A stretch of 61,519 bases of DNA from Sedimentitalea sp042687825 (GTDB lineage: Bacteria > Pseudomonadota > Alphaproteobacteria > Rhodobacterales > Rhodobacteraceae), in NCBI RefSeq assembly GCF_042687825.1, contig NZ_JBHUQE010000019.1, positions 1 to 61,519 on the forward strand, in the 5' to 3' direction. How positions within the stretch are numbered: the stretch's first letter is position 1; each line of letters begins with the position of its first letter. Position numbers and translations under genes: made by a program. The notes beneath the pieces are model-generated. The model was given only the letters and a program-made list of their open reading frames with translations. It did no database searches and was not told where the DNA came from. This document shows, one piece after another, positions 18,789 through 27,669 of the stretch.

Positions 18789-19826
18789 ATGGCTTCCATG
18801 ACTTTCGAATTGACCGACACCAATGTCACGGTGGGTATCACCGTCACCGAACAGGCGGACGGCTCGCTGCTGTTCCAGCTTGATGTTCTGGACGAAGGCG
18901 GATCGATCGGCGACCTGAACGGGCTGTTCTTTGACATCGGCGATGAATCGCTGCTGGACGGGATACAGATCGCCGGTGCCGATGTGACCGGCACCGCCGT
19001 CAAGGCCAATGGGGTGACCAAGGTCGACGGCTATAACAACATCAATGGCGAAGTCGCCAACGAGCTCGGAAAATTCGATGTTGGTGTGCAGTTCGGCACC
19101 TCTGGCATGGCCCAGGACGACATCCAGAGCACCAGTTTCACGCTGTCCTCGGATGCGGGTCCACTGACCCTGGATGCTTTCCTGTCACAGGATTTCGCCG
19201 TGCGCCTGACCTCGGTCGGCGAGGTCGACGGCAGCCGCACGGATTCGGTCAAGATCGGCGGCACCGCCGCGGATGAGCCGATTGCCGAGGACCCGGCACA
19301 TGTGGCCAATGACGACGTGCTGACAGTGATGCAGGACGAAACCTTTGAAGCGGCGGGCCAGACCGATACCCTGGACAGTTCCGCCCAGTCGCTGCTGGCC
19401 AACGACACCACCGACGACGGCGCCTATCTGGGCGATCTGCTGGCGGCCAACGGCCAGGTGCTGACCGACCAGGTCACGGTGGCGGGCAGCAATGGCGGCC
19501 TGCTGATCGTTCACGCCGACGGGCGGCTGGATTTCTCGGCCAATCACGAATTCATCCACCTGGATGGCGGCGAATCCGAATTGACCCAGTTCACCTACGA
19601 GATCGACGGCGGCGCGATGGCCAATCTGGATGTCTTTGTCTTTGGCCTGAGCGGCGACGCCGGCGGCGGTCCCGGTGATGACGACATGAGCGACGACGAC
19701 ATGGGCGATGACGTTTACGATTATGGCGGCGGCGAAGACGAGGTTTATGACGATGTCTACAGTGGTGACGACGTGGCCGGCGGCTATGCCGCGCCGATGG
19801 ACGATCCGCTGGGCGGTCTGGGCTGA
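18789..19826 (+). CDS. Acidic surface- or secretion-type protein, family not assigned
   Basis: A 345-residue, strongly acidic protein without a Sec signal peptide. The N-terminal part (about 1-160) is beta-rich and contains GDLNGLFFDIGDESLL and DDIQSTSFTLSS, a pattern I associate with calcium-dependent extracellular proteins of marine alphaproteobacteria. Residues 170-280 look like a cadherin/VCBS-like module with the SLLANDTTDDG segment. The last 65 residues are Asp/Gly/Tyr-rich low complexity (DDDMSDDDMGDDVYDYGG). Lack of a signal peptide plus acidity would fit type I secretion, but no RTX nonapeptides are present. AAGGGGA precedes the ATG. It is convergent with the TPR gene, nine bases apart. 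Confidence 0.75.
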   Translation: MASMTFELTDTNVTVGITVTEQADGSLLFQLDVLDEGGSIGDLNGLFFDIGDESLLDGIQIAGADVTGTAVKANGVTKVDGYNNINGEVANELGKFDVGVQFGTSGMAQDDIQSTSFTLSSDAGPLTLDAFLSQDFAVRLTSVGEVDGSRTDSVKIGGTAADEPIAEDPAHVANDDVLTVMQDETFEAAGQTDTLDSSAQSLLANDTTDDGAYLGDLLAANGQVLTDQVTVAGSNGGLLIVHADGRLDFSANHEFIHLDGGESELTQFTYEIDGGAMANLDVFVFGLSGDAGGGPGDDDMSDDDMGDDVYDYGGGEDEVYDDVYSGDDVAGGYAAPMDDPLGGLG

Positions 19827-19835
19827 TAGCGGGGT

Positions 19836-21026
19836 TTACTTCCTGTGAAACAGTCGCGCCTCGGGCGTCAGGAATTCATCCAGGTCCAGCGCCTTGCCCT
19901 CGGCCTGGGCCTGTCCCACGGCGCGGTTCAGATGCCCGTATGAGATCGAACTGCGCGGTGCCTTTTCCAGCGCATCGGAAAAGGTCCGCGCCGCTTCGGC
20001 GGCCCGGCCACCTTCGAGCTGGGCCAGCCCCCAGGCATCCAGATAAACGTGGTTCTGCTGTCCGGGCGCGGTTTCGGACAATGCCTCGCAGTCCCGCAGG
20101 GCGGCCATGACGTCGCCGCTGCGCAGATGGATGGCACAGAGCGTATAGGTGTATTCGGCGGTGCGGCTGGTGGCGCGTTGCAGCGTGTTCTGATCGGCCA
20201 CGCTGCGGGTCTGGGCGGCGCGTGTTCCCGCCTCTTGTTCAGCGCTGCGGCTCAGCGCGATGGCCTGGCGGATATCGGCAAGACCCGCCTCGTTGGCGGC
20301 GATCGCGATCCGTTCCAGCCCGCGCAGATAATGCAGGCTGGCCTGTTCGGACAGCCCGATCGCCTGTTCCGACGCCAGCACATCCGTCAGGGCCTGTACC
20401 GCGCCGGCGCTGTCGCCCTGGGCGATCAGGGCGCTGGCGCGCAGCTGGTTCAGATAGCGCGCGGCGATCCTGCCCGGCATCTGGCTTTCGATGGTCTGCA
20501 AACGGTCCAGCGTGATCTGCGGCTGTTCCATCGCCAGCGCCAGCTGGGCCTCGGAGTAGTTCACATAGGCCAGCACCAGCGGGCGATCTTCCTTGCGCAC
20601 CCGCCGCAGCAGATTTCGGGCCCGGGCACAGTCTCGCTGGGCCTTGGGCAGGTAATCGGCGGCGGCGTGATCCTGACAACTGCGCATCAACAGCCAGATG
20701 TCGTTGGGCGTGAATTGCAACGCCGATTGCAACGCCGCCAGCGCCTGTTCGGTCTCGCCGCGCAACGCATGGGCGGTGGCCTTTTGCCCCAGAACCAGAG
20801 CCGCAGTCTTGCCGACCGTGGCGGGATGATCGCGCGCCTGTTTCAGCAGCGCCAGCGCCTTGTCAGTATCGCCCGCGCCATTGGCCGTCTTGGCCTGCAT
20901 GATCAGCGCGCACAGATCTTCGGGTTTCGGCGCGTCCGCAGTCTGGCAATAAGGGTCCGCATCCATTGCCGCGGCCGGACCGGCGGGCAGCACCGCCAGC
21001 AACAGCGCCGCAAGCCGCCTCAGCAT
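19836..21026 (-). CDS. Periplasmic TPR-repeat protein of unknown function
   Basis: A 396-residue protein with a Sec signal peptide (about 1-20, cut after GPAAA) and several TPR-like helical pairs between 40 and 370 (for example the AALQSALQFTPND and AARTFSDALEKAP segments). TPR proteins of this kind assemble partners in the periplasm, but the partner here is unknown. The ATG at 21026 overlaps the end of the preceding 41-residue gene by seven bases, so it is translated by coupling. It is the last gene of a four-gene operon. An open frame to 21191 exists but would lack the signal peptide. Confidence 0.75.
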   Translation of the reverse strand: MLRRLAALLLAVLPAGPAAAMDADPYCQTADAPKPEDLCALIMQAKTANGAGDTDKALALLKQARDHPATVGKTAALVLGQKATAHALRGETEQALAALQSALQFTPNDIWLLMRSCQDHAAADYLPKAQRDCARARNLLRRVRKEDRPLVLAYVNYSEAQLALAMEQPQITLDRLQTIESQMPGRIAARYLNQLRASALIAQGDSAGAVQALTDVLASEQAIGLSEQASLHYLRGLERIAIAANEAGLADIRQAIALSRSAEQEAGTRAAQTRSVADQNTLQRATSRTAEYTYTLCAIHLRSGDVMAALRDCEALSETAPGQQNHVYLDAWGLAQLEGGRAAEAARTFSDALEKAPRSSISYGHLNRAVGQAQAEGKALDLDEFLTPEARLFHRK

Positions 21027-21145
21027 TGGGGAACGTCGGGCGGACAGGGCGGCGGCGGCGGCCCGCCGGCCAGTGTGGCCGTCCCGGTCAGGATGGCGAA
21101 ATGCGCAGTGAAAAGGCACAGGATCAGTCCTCGTGTCATGGTCAT
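21020..21145 (-). CDS. 41-residue exported proline-rich peptide gene
   Basis: Reading on the minus strand from 21145 gives 41 codons plus TGA. The product has a short basic start, a hydrophobic segment (GLILCLFTAHFAILTGTATL) and a proline/cysteine-rich tail (GGPPPPPCPPDVPQC). It overlaps the preceding membrane-protein gene by ATGA and the following TPR gene by seven bases; AAAGGA lies just before the ATG. Coupling on both sides argues that it is translated. It could be a small exported peptide or a leader for the TPR gene. Confidence 0.6.
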   Translation of the reverse strand: MTMTRGLILCLFTAHFAILTGTATLAGGPPPPPCPPDVPQC

Positions 21146-21456
21146 GGTCCTTTCTTCTCTGTCGACAGCCAGTCCTTGAGCAGACTGGCAAATGTGCCGA
21201 AATAGAAACCGATGATGATACCGCCCCAGTTCACCAGTTCCTTGGGGGCTGCATATTCGACAAAAAGCGGCATCATCGCCGTGACGAAAATGATCCCCAG
21301 GGCGATCACCGAGGCGACGATGGTGGCGGTCACCACAACGAAACGGCGCAGGAACTGATCGGTCTCGGACACCGTCGTGTGTACCGGTCTGGCCAGGGCA
21401 GTGCTCTGTGCCGCGGGCTGGGTCGCCGGGGCCGGATCGGTGGTGGTCTGGGTCAT
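21142..21456 (-). CDS. Small membrane protein with holin-like FYFG motif
   Basis: A 104-residue protein: a soluble Thr/Ala/Pro-rich N-terminus (1-35), a membrane helix (about 38-66), and a second one ending in GGIIIGFYFGTFASLLKD (about 77-94). The FYFG-plus-basic end resembles that of three-helix GTA holins, including the one at 26.4-26.9 kb in this window, but overall similarity is not established. It lies 37 bases after the 414-residue exported protein gene and overlaps the next small gene by four bases. Confidence 0.65.
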   Translation of the reverse strand: MTQTTTDPAPATQPAAQSTALARPVHTTVSETDQFLRRFVVVTATIVASVIALGIIFVTAMMPLFVEYAAPKELVNWGGIIIGFYFGTFASLLKDWLSTEKKGP

Positions 21457-21493
21457 CTGGATGCGTCCTCTTTACTGCGTTCTCTGGGGTGGA

Positions 21494-22738
21494 TCAGGAA
21501 TTACCGGCATGAGACATGATCGCCTGCGCCCAGGCCTTGGCCCGGCGCAGCCCCGGGGATCCGCGCACGATGCGCTCCATCTTGGGCGTCTCGGCCAGGT
21601 ACAGGAAGCTCTCCCAGTAGAACCGCAGATCACCATCCGCCGCCACGCGGCGGTGAAACGCGTCATTGCTGACATCACCGGCCCGGCCCAGACCCGAAGC
21701 GCTTTCAAGTTTGCGCACATATGCCGCGAGAAACGCCTTGTTGGTACGCTTTGCAAAGCTCTGTTCCAGATCGGCAAAGCGCTCGATCACTTCGAAACAG
21801 TCGATTGGCGTGCTGTTGATCTGCGTGTCCTCGGCGCATTCCATCTGGTAGTAATTCTGAAAGGTCGTCGCCAAATCACCGGGCTCGATCTCGGTCTCGT
21901 GGAATTCGGCGATGTTGGCGGCTTCGTTGAACAGCGTCTGCGCCACCTGGTAATAGGTCAGGTTGGGCGGGATCTGCTGGGACAGTTCCGGCGCCCGGGC
22001 GAACCAGAAGGCCAGCCCCGACAGCACCTGGAACTGCTCGGCCTTGGGCAGGTCGCGAAACGTCGTCCTGCCGCGCGACCCCATGGTCAGGGTGCTGGGC
22101 AGATCCATCACAACCCGGGCCATCTGGGGGTCGACATAGCCGCGCTCCTCCATCAGTTTCTGCACCACGGCGACCAGCAGAAAGAACACCTCGCGGTCGG
22201 TCAGTTCGGCCATCAGGCTTTCCAGCACGACCATGGTATCGCTGAGTTCGGATTGCGAGAATGTCTCGCGGTCAAGAAAATCCAGCACAACGGCCATGCG
22301 CTCGCCATTGTTCTTCTGGCGCCGCTCGATATACAGCGGTCCGACCTCGAACGCGCCGACGTGATCGACGAATTCATGTATCTTTTCATGCAGGTAATAA
22401 CCGTCATGGCTGAAATGCACATAGACCTCGGCGGGCCGGATCTTTTCCGATTTGATCAGCTTGACCTTGTAGGCGACGAATTTCGGATCGTCCTGCGGCA
22501 GATTTATGTCGTTCACCGACCGGTTCCACAGAACCTTTTGTTCAGGTGTCGAAAACGGTCGGCCCTGAAACACCACCGCGCGTTTGAGGATGTCTTCGGT
22601 CCAGGGCACGCGCGTGGTCTGCCCGTCCGTATCGCGCACGAACAGCGTGCCATGCACCACCGTGCTTAACGCATCCTGCGCCATCGGAGCGGTCGGCAAA
22701 AGGGCCAGACCCATTAGTCCAATCAACTTACGAAACAT
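21494..22738 (-). CDS. Exported protein of unknown function (414 residues)
   Basis: First gene of the four-gene operon. A Sec signal peptide (about 1-20, cut after APMA) is followed by a soluble protein of mixed fold; residues 20-150 look beta-rich and the rest helical. I see no recognised catalytic motif and no membrane anchor. The ATG at 22738 was chosen because the signal peptide begins there and GGGGA precedes it; the frame extends 75 bases further up without support. It has a substantial, well-formed coding sequence, so it is a real gene, but I cannot name a family. Confidence 0.72.
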   Translation of the reverse strand: MFRKLIGLMGLALLPTAPMAQDALSTVVHGTLFVRDTDGQTTRVPWTEDILKRAVVFQGRPFSTPEQKVLWNRSVNDINLPQDDPKFVAYKVKLIKSEKIRPAEVYVHFSHDGYYLHEKIHEFVDHVGAFEVGPLYIERRQKNNGERMAVVLDFLDRETFSQSELSDTMVVLESLMAELTDREVFFLLVAVVQKLMEERGYVDPQMARVVMDLPSTLTMGSRGRTTFRDLPKAEQFQVLSGLAFWFARAPELSQQIPPNLTYYQVAQTLFNEAANIAEFHETEIEPGDLATTFQNYYQMECAEDTQINSTPIDCFEVIERFADLEQSFAKRTNKAFLAAYVRKLESASGLGRAGDVSNDAFHRRVAADGDLRFYWESFLYLAETPKMERIVRGSPGLRRAKAWAQAIMSHAGNS

Positions 22739-22966
22739 GTTTTTCCCCGGAAAACGGGTGGAAGCAAAGTATTGAATAAAAGGGAAACTACACCATGACG
22801 CGATTCGAGGCAAACCGCCGCAAGGTAGGGTAATCCCGACCCTGATTCAGATCGGGATGGCGCCAAGCGAAATGGAGCGGTATCGCGGCTGTCGCCGGGC
22901 CGTTTTTCCTGCACCCATCTGGCAGGCAAAGCATGGCCCCCAGGACGCAACCGGGCGGTCGGGTTG

Positions 22967-23743
22967 TCAGCGGCCTTCGAACCGGGCCGGGCGTTTCTCG
23001 ACAAAAGCCAGAACACCTTCGCGGAAATCCCGGGTCCTGCCGCATTCGCCCTGCAAATGTGCCTCGATGGCCAACTGGTCGCCCAGCGATTTGTCAAAGC
23101 TGCCGCGCAGGGCCTGTTTCACCGCGCCATAGGCAGCGGTCGGCCCCTGGGCCAGATGCGCGGCGCGAGCGCGCCAATGGGCGTCAAAGGCGTCATCGGC
23201 CACGGCTTCCCAGATCATGCCCCAGTCATCGGCCTGCCGGGCGCTGATCCGGTCGGCGAACAGCGCCGCGCCCATCGCCTTGGCCAGGCCGATCTGGCGC
23301 GGCATGAACCAGGTACCGCCAGCATCGGGGATCAGTCCGATCCGGGTGAACGCCTGCAGGAAATAGGCACTTTCGGCCGCGATCACCACATCGGCTGCCA
23401 GCGCCAGGTTGGCACCCGCCCCGGCGGCCGGTCCGTTGACAGCGGCAATCGTCGGCACCGGGCAGTTGCAGATCGCCTCGAGCATCGGCTGATATTCGTC
23501 GCGCAGGGTCCGTTCGAAATCGATCTGGGTGGCATCCCCGCCATCGCCCAGATCCTGGCCGGTGCAGAATGCCCGCCCTGCCCCGGTCAGAACGATCACC
23601 CGCGCCTGTTTCGCGATGTCGTGCATGGCAAACCCAACCTCGGCCCGCATCTGCGCGTTTACCGCATTCATCTTGTCCGGCCGGTTCAGGGTCAGAATGC
23701 CCAGCCCGGCGTCGATCTCGACAGTGATGGTCTGATAGTCCAT
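22967..23743 (-). CDS. Enoyl-CoA hydratase/isomerase (PaaG-like)
   Basis: A 258-residue crotonase-fold protein. The oxyanion-hole segments are GRAFCTGQDLGDGG (about 70-83) and GPAAGAGANLALAADV (about 104-119), and FLQAFTRIGLIPDAGG follows. The GQDL signature is like PaaG, which isomerises ring-opened phenylacetyl-CoA intermediates, but no paa genes are near, so a general enoyl-CoA hydratase role is equally possible. The start at 23743 has GAGGG upstream. It lies downstream of ccmH on the same strand. Confidence 0.85.
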   Translation of the reverse strand: MDYQTITVEIDAGLGILTLNRPDKMNAVNAQMRAEVGFAMHDIAKQARVIVLTGAGRAFCTGQDLGDGGDATQIDFERTLRDEYQPMLEAICNCPVPTIAAVNGPAAGAGANLALAADVVIAAESAYFLQAFTRIGLIPDAGGTWFMPRQIGLAKAMGAALFADRISARQADDWGMIWEAVADDAFDAHWRARAAHLAQGPTAAYGAVKQALRGSFDKSLGDQLAIEAHLQGECGRTRDFREGVLAFVEKRPARFEGR

Positions 23744-23812
23744 GGCGCCCTCGTTTGTCTGCTTGCGGTCAAACTGGCCCAAGGCCGCGCCGGTGAAAAG
23801 CGGAACTGCGCG

Positions 23813-24301
23813 TCACTCGTCGAGAATCTGGCGCAAACGCTCCTTTTCCGCCTCGTTCAACTCGGTTTCCTGGGTTTTCGGCGCCCGGGCGCGCTTGCGC
23901 AGATAGCCCCATCCGACGCCGCCCGCCAGCAGCAGCATCAGCGGGCCCGCCGCCCATAACAGCCAGTTCGAGCCCGTCGCGGTCGGGCGCAGCAGCACGT
24001 ATTCGCCGTATCGGTCGACGATATAGGCGATCGCCGCCGCATCGCTGTCCCCCGCCACCAGCCGCTCGCGCAGCAGCAGGCGCAGATCGCGGGCCAGGCC
24101 GGCATTGCTTTCGTCGATGCTTTCGTTGCGGCAGACCAGACAGCGCAGCACCTTGCTCAGCTCGCGCGCCCGGGCCTCCAGCGCCGGATCGTCCAGCACC
24201 TCGTCGGGCTGTACCGCCCAGGCCGGAGAGGTGCCCACGACCACCGGCGTGATCCCGGCCAACACCAACGTCAGCAGCAGCGACAGAACCAGAGGTCTCA
24301 T
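23813..24301 (-). CDS. ccmH: Cytochrome c-type biogenesis protein CcmH
   Basis: A 162-residue thioredoxin-like-function protein that keeps apocytochrome c reduced for haem attachment. It has a Sec signal peptide (about 1-29), the redox motif LRCLVCRN with Cys54 and Cys57, a second membrane segment (about 110-132) and a basic cytoplasmic tail. The length matches the short CcmH/CycL form without the CcmI part. Its start overlaps the ccmF stop by ATGA. Confidence 0.95.
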   Translation of the reverse strand: MRPLVLSLLLTLVLAGITPVVVGTSPAWAVQPDEVLDDPALEARARELSKVLRCLVCRNESIDESNAGLARDLRLLLRERLVAGDSDAAAIAYIVDRYGEYVLLRPTATGSNWLLWAAGPLMLLLAGGVGWGYLRKRARAPKTQETELNEAEKERLRQILDE

Positions 24302-26265
24302 TCCGCCGGCACCCCTTGTGCTTGGGTGCGGCGTGCGCCAGCGGCCACCCGGAACCGCCGATCCGACAGGCTGAGCGCACCGCCCAAAGCCATCAGCAGA
24401 CAGCCGCCCCAGATCCAGTTGGTCAGCGGTTTGACATAGGTGCGCATGGTCCAGCCGCCATCATCCTGACGGTCGCCGATCACGACATAGACATCGCGCA
24501 GAAAGCGATAGTCGATTGCGGCCTCGGTGGTCGGCATCCGCGCCACCGGATAGTCCCGCTTCTCGGGGCGCAGCTGCGCGATCTCGCGCTCGCCGCGGGC
24601 CAGGGTCACCAGCCCGGTCGTGGTGTAGTAATTCGGTCCCTCGGCGCGCACCACGTCCGTCAGCGTCAGCGTATAGGCACCCACCTGAAACGGCTGGCCC
24701 AGTTGAACGACGCGGATATCCTCCTGTTCCCAGGCGGTCAGACCGGCAATGGCGAACATGGCGACTCCCAGCCCGGAATGGGCGCAGGCCTTGCCCCAAT
24801 CCGCCCGCGGCAGGCGCAGCAGCCGGCCCAGGCGGTCCCCCCGCCGGCCGGTGCGCGACCACAGATCGACCAGCGCGCCGAACACCATCCAGGCGCCCAG
24901 GAACAGCCCCACCGGACCCAGCGCGCTGCGCCCGGTCTGCATGGCCCAGGCCAACACCGCCAGCGCCACCGCCAGCACAAAGGCATAGCGCAACGGCCAC
25001 ATTGCCCGGCCCAATCGGCCGCGTTTCCACGGCAGCATCGCGCCCACCGGCATGATCAGGCCCAGAAGGACCATGAACGGGGTAAAGGCCATGTTGAAAA
25101 ACGGCGCTCCGACGCTGAGTTTGCGGCCAAAGAACATCTCGGCGATCATCGGCCACATGGTGCCGGTAAAGACCACGAAACAAGCCACCGCCAGCAGGAT
25201 GTTGTTGGTCACCAGCGCGCTTTCCCGGCTGACCATGCTGAACACGCCCTTGGCCTCCATGGCGCCGGCCCGCAGCGCGAACAGCATCAGCGCACCGCCG
25301 GTAAAGATCGCCAGGATGATCAGGATAAAGACCCCCCGTTCGGGGTCGTTGGCAAAGGCATGCACGCTGGTCAGCAGCCCCGAGCGCACGATAAAGGTGC
25401 CGATCAGCGAAAAGCCGAATGCCAGGATCGCCAGCAGGATGGTCCAGCTTTTCAGCGCCTCGCGCTTTTCCACCACGATGGCCGAATGCAGCAAGGCGGC
25501 GGCCAGCAGCCAGGGCATGAAGCTGGCATTCTCGACCGGGTCCCAGAACCAGAACCCGCCCCAGCCCAGCTCGTAATAGGCCCACCAGGAGCCCAGCGCG
25601 ATGCCGATGGTCAGGAATATCCAGGCCGCCAGCGTCCAGGGCCGCACCCAGCGCCCCCAGGCGGCATCGATGCGCCCTTCGATCAGCGCCGCCACGGCAA
25701 AGGAAAAGGCCATGCTCAGCCCGACATAGCCGAGATAGAGAAACGGCGGATGAAAGGCCAGACCCGGATCCTGCAACAGCGGGTTCAGATCCTGCCCGTC
25801 GAACGGCGGCACCGCCAGGCGCAGGAACGGGTTGCTGGTGAACAGGATAAAGGCAAAGAACGCCACGGCGATCGCCGCCTGCACCGCCAGAACCCGCGCC
25901 TTCAGAGTCGGAGGCAACCCGCCGCCGAACCACGCCGCCATCGCGCCGAACAGGGTCACGATCAGCACCCATAACAGCATCGAGCCCTCGTGATTGCCCC
26001 AGGTGCCGCTGATCTTGTACAGCATCGGCTTGGCGGAGTGGCTGTTCAGCACCACCAGGCGCAGGCTGAAATCCGACGTGACAAAAGCCCAGGTCAAGGC
26101 GCCAAAGGCAAAGGCGGTCAGCAGGAACTGCGCGCTGGCGGCCGGGTCCGCCACGGCCATCCATCCGGACCAGCGTTTCTGGGCGCCGATCAGCGGCACC
26201 ACCATCTGCACGATGGCGACCATGAAGGCGAGGATGAGGGCGAAATGTCCGAGCTCTGTAATCAT
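24298..26265 (-). CDS. ccmF: Haem lyase CcmF
   Basis: A 655-residue integral membrane protein that joins haem from CcmE to apocytochrome c. Roughly 14 membrane helices are visible, with the WWD haem-handling domain (GWGGFWFWDPVENASFMPW) in the first half. I chose the ATG at 26265 because it opens the first membrane helix (ITELGHFALILAFM); 38 upstream codons are unsupported. It is coupled to ccmH. The other Ccm transporter genes (ccmABCDG) are not in the window. Confidence 0.95.
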   Translation of the reverse strand: MITELGHFALILAFMVAIVQMVVPLIGAQKRWSGWMAVADPAASAQFLLTAFAFGALTWAFVTSDFSLRLVVLNSHSAKPMLYKISGTWGNHEGSMLLWVLIVTLFGAMAAWFGGGLPPTLKARVLAVQAAIAVAFFAFILFTSNPFLRLAVPPFDGQDLNPLLQDPGLAFHPPFLYLGYVGLSMAFSFAVAALIEGRIDAAWGRWVRPWTLAAWIFLTIGIALGSWWAYYELGWGGFWFWDPVENASFMPWLLAAALLHSAIVVEKREALKSWTILLAILAFGFSLIGTFIVRSGLLTSVHAFANDPERGVFILIILAIFTGGALMLFALRAGAMEAKGVFSMVSRESALVTNNILLAVACFVVFTGTMWPMIAEMFFGRKLSVGAPFFNMAFTPFMVLLGLIMPVGAMLPWKRGRLGRAMWPLRYAFVLAVALAVLAWAMQTGRSALGPVGLFLGAWMVFGALVDLWSRTGRRGDRLGRLLRLPRADWGKACAHSGLGVAMFAIAGLTAWEQEDIRVVQLGQPFQVGAYTLTLTDVVRAEGPNYYTTTGLVTLARGEREIAQLRPEKRDYPVARMPTTEAAIDYRFLRDVYVVIGDRQDDGGWTMRTYVKPLTNWIWGGCLLMALGGALSLSDRRFRVAAGARRTQAQGVPAE

Positions 26266-26354
26266 GCGCCCGGTATACGCCCGGCAAGCGGTGCGGCCAA
26301 TGGGTTTCGTCCGCTTCGCCGCTTCACAATGTCGAAATACCCGGGCCCGATGGT

Positions 26355-26933
26355 CTAGGCACGGCGGGCCGCCTTCCAATCCTGCAGCGCCGGATTGTCT
26401 TCGGGGCGCAGCACCGCAGCGCCAAGCTGGGCGTCCGGGCCGGTATCGGCGATGCCGGGGCTATCGGCCCGCAGCTTTTCCAGTTGCACGATGTTTTCGA
26501 CCGCCTGGGGCACCCGCGCCATGGTGCTGGCGATCTCGCGCTGAAAGCTCTGTGCCTTGAGCTGGTGGCGCGCGCCGAAATAGAACGACACGATCACCCC
26601 GAGCAACCACCACAACGGTTCGGGCACCAGTGCAACGCCCTGCATCCGCGCGGCGAACCACAGCGGGTCGACCATTGCCGACACGAACAGGCCCAGCGTT
26701 CCCAGCGCCAGCGCCGGGCGCGGCAGCCGGTTGACCCCGTCCATGACCTGATCGAACAGCCCCTGGCGCGGTCCCGTGAATTCGGTGCCGAACTGCTGCA
26801 CGGCCTGCGCCTGCGTCTCGTGCGCCCGCTGGGCACCGGATTCGGCGTTCTGGGTAAAGACTTCGGCCGTTTCTCGAATCACATTGCGCCCGCTGCCGAA
26901 CATCAGCGTCAGAAATCCCTGGATCAGCCCCAT
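26355..26933 (-). CDS. GTA-type holin of three membrane segments
   Basis: A 192-residue protein of the GTA_holin_3TM type, which forms pores for release of gene transfer agent particles. An amphipathic N-terminus is followed by hydrophobic stretches at about 72-92 and 101-123, the latter ending in SFYFGARHQLK, the family landmark. Its start overlaps the preceding endolysin gene by 10 bases. In Rhodobacter capsulatus the GTA lysis genes lie outside the structural cluster, as here. No capsid or packaging genes are in this window. Confidence 0.88.
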   Translation of the reverse strand: MGLIQGFLTLMFGSGRNVIRETAEVFTQNAESGAQRAHETQAQAVQQFGTEFTGPRQGLFDQVMDGVNRLPRPALALGTLGLFVSAMVDPLWFAARMQGVALVPEPLWWLLGVIVSFYFGARHQLKAQSFQREIASTMARVPQAVENIVQLEKLRADSPGIADTGPDAQLGAAVLRPEDNPALQDWKAARRA

Positions 26934-27535
26934 GCCGCCACCCTCTTGTCAAATTGTGCCTGTGTCATGTGATATCTCGGCGACAGGAATTCCTCGGCCC
27001 GCCTGATCCAGCCGCCCTTGCCACCGCGACGGCTGCGGGCGTATTTTCGGCTGGCCACGCGGCCATCGGCAATCCGGAAATAATAGTTGCGCCGGGCCAC
27101 CCCATAGGCGTCGCGCAGCGCCTGCGCATCCGGCGCCGCCGCATCGCGGGCGGCTTTCAGCGTCTGCGGTCCGATCGCTCCGTCCACGGTCACCGCATAG
27201 CCCATCTCGCGCAGCATCCGCTGCAGGATCTTGACCGCGTTGCCGCCGGCGTTGACATACATGTCAAACAGGCTGGCCTGCAGCGCCACGGGCATCTCGT
27301 TGATACGCGGACGCTCGAAATAGTGACGGACAAAGATATCGACGGCCTGGCTGCGACTCAGCGCCCGGACATCCGAGACTCCGATGGTTCCGTCGCCGGT
27401 CAGGTCCAACCCCAGACGGCGCAAGGTATGGATCGTGACGCCGTATTTGGTCGCCCCGCCAGGATCGTCGGGATCGTTCACATAACCGCCCTCGCGGGCG
27501 ACGATCTGTTCTGCAATTTCACGCACTGTCTGCAT
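26924..27535 (-). CDS. GTA-type endolysin (glycoside hydrolase family 108)
   Basis: A 203-residue N-acetylmuramidase-like enzyme that cuts peptidoglycan for particle release. The GH108 start AREGGYVNDPDDPGG (catalytic Glu15) and a C-terminal peptidoglycan-binding domain 3 (about 110-180, DGAIGPQT) are visible. There is no signal peptide, so it needs the holin to reach the cell wall. The start at 27535 has GGAGG upstream. It overlaps the holin gene by 10 bases and lies downstream of ccmE on the same strand. Confidence 0.92.
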   Translation of the reverse strand: MQTVREIAEQIVAREGGYVNDPDDPGGATKYGVTIHTLRRLGLDLTGDGTIGVSDVRALSRSQAVDIFVRHYFERPRINEMPVALQASLFDMYVNAGGNAVKILQRMLREMGYAVTVDGAIGPQTLKAARDAAAPDAQALRDAYGVARRNYYFRIADGRVASRKYARSRRGGKGGWIRRAEEFLSPRYHMTQAQFDKRVAAWG

Positions 27536-27669
27536 TGCGGCCTCCGAAAAACTCGTCCGGAAGGCTGCGCGCAAAGTCTTAAAGACGGGTACCGGACCGC
27601 GCGCATGCCTGCCCGGCCGGAACAGACCGGTCGTGTTTCATCTGCCTTAGGCTGGCACGTTCGCGGCGG

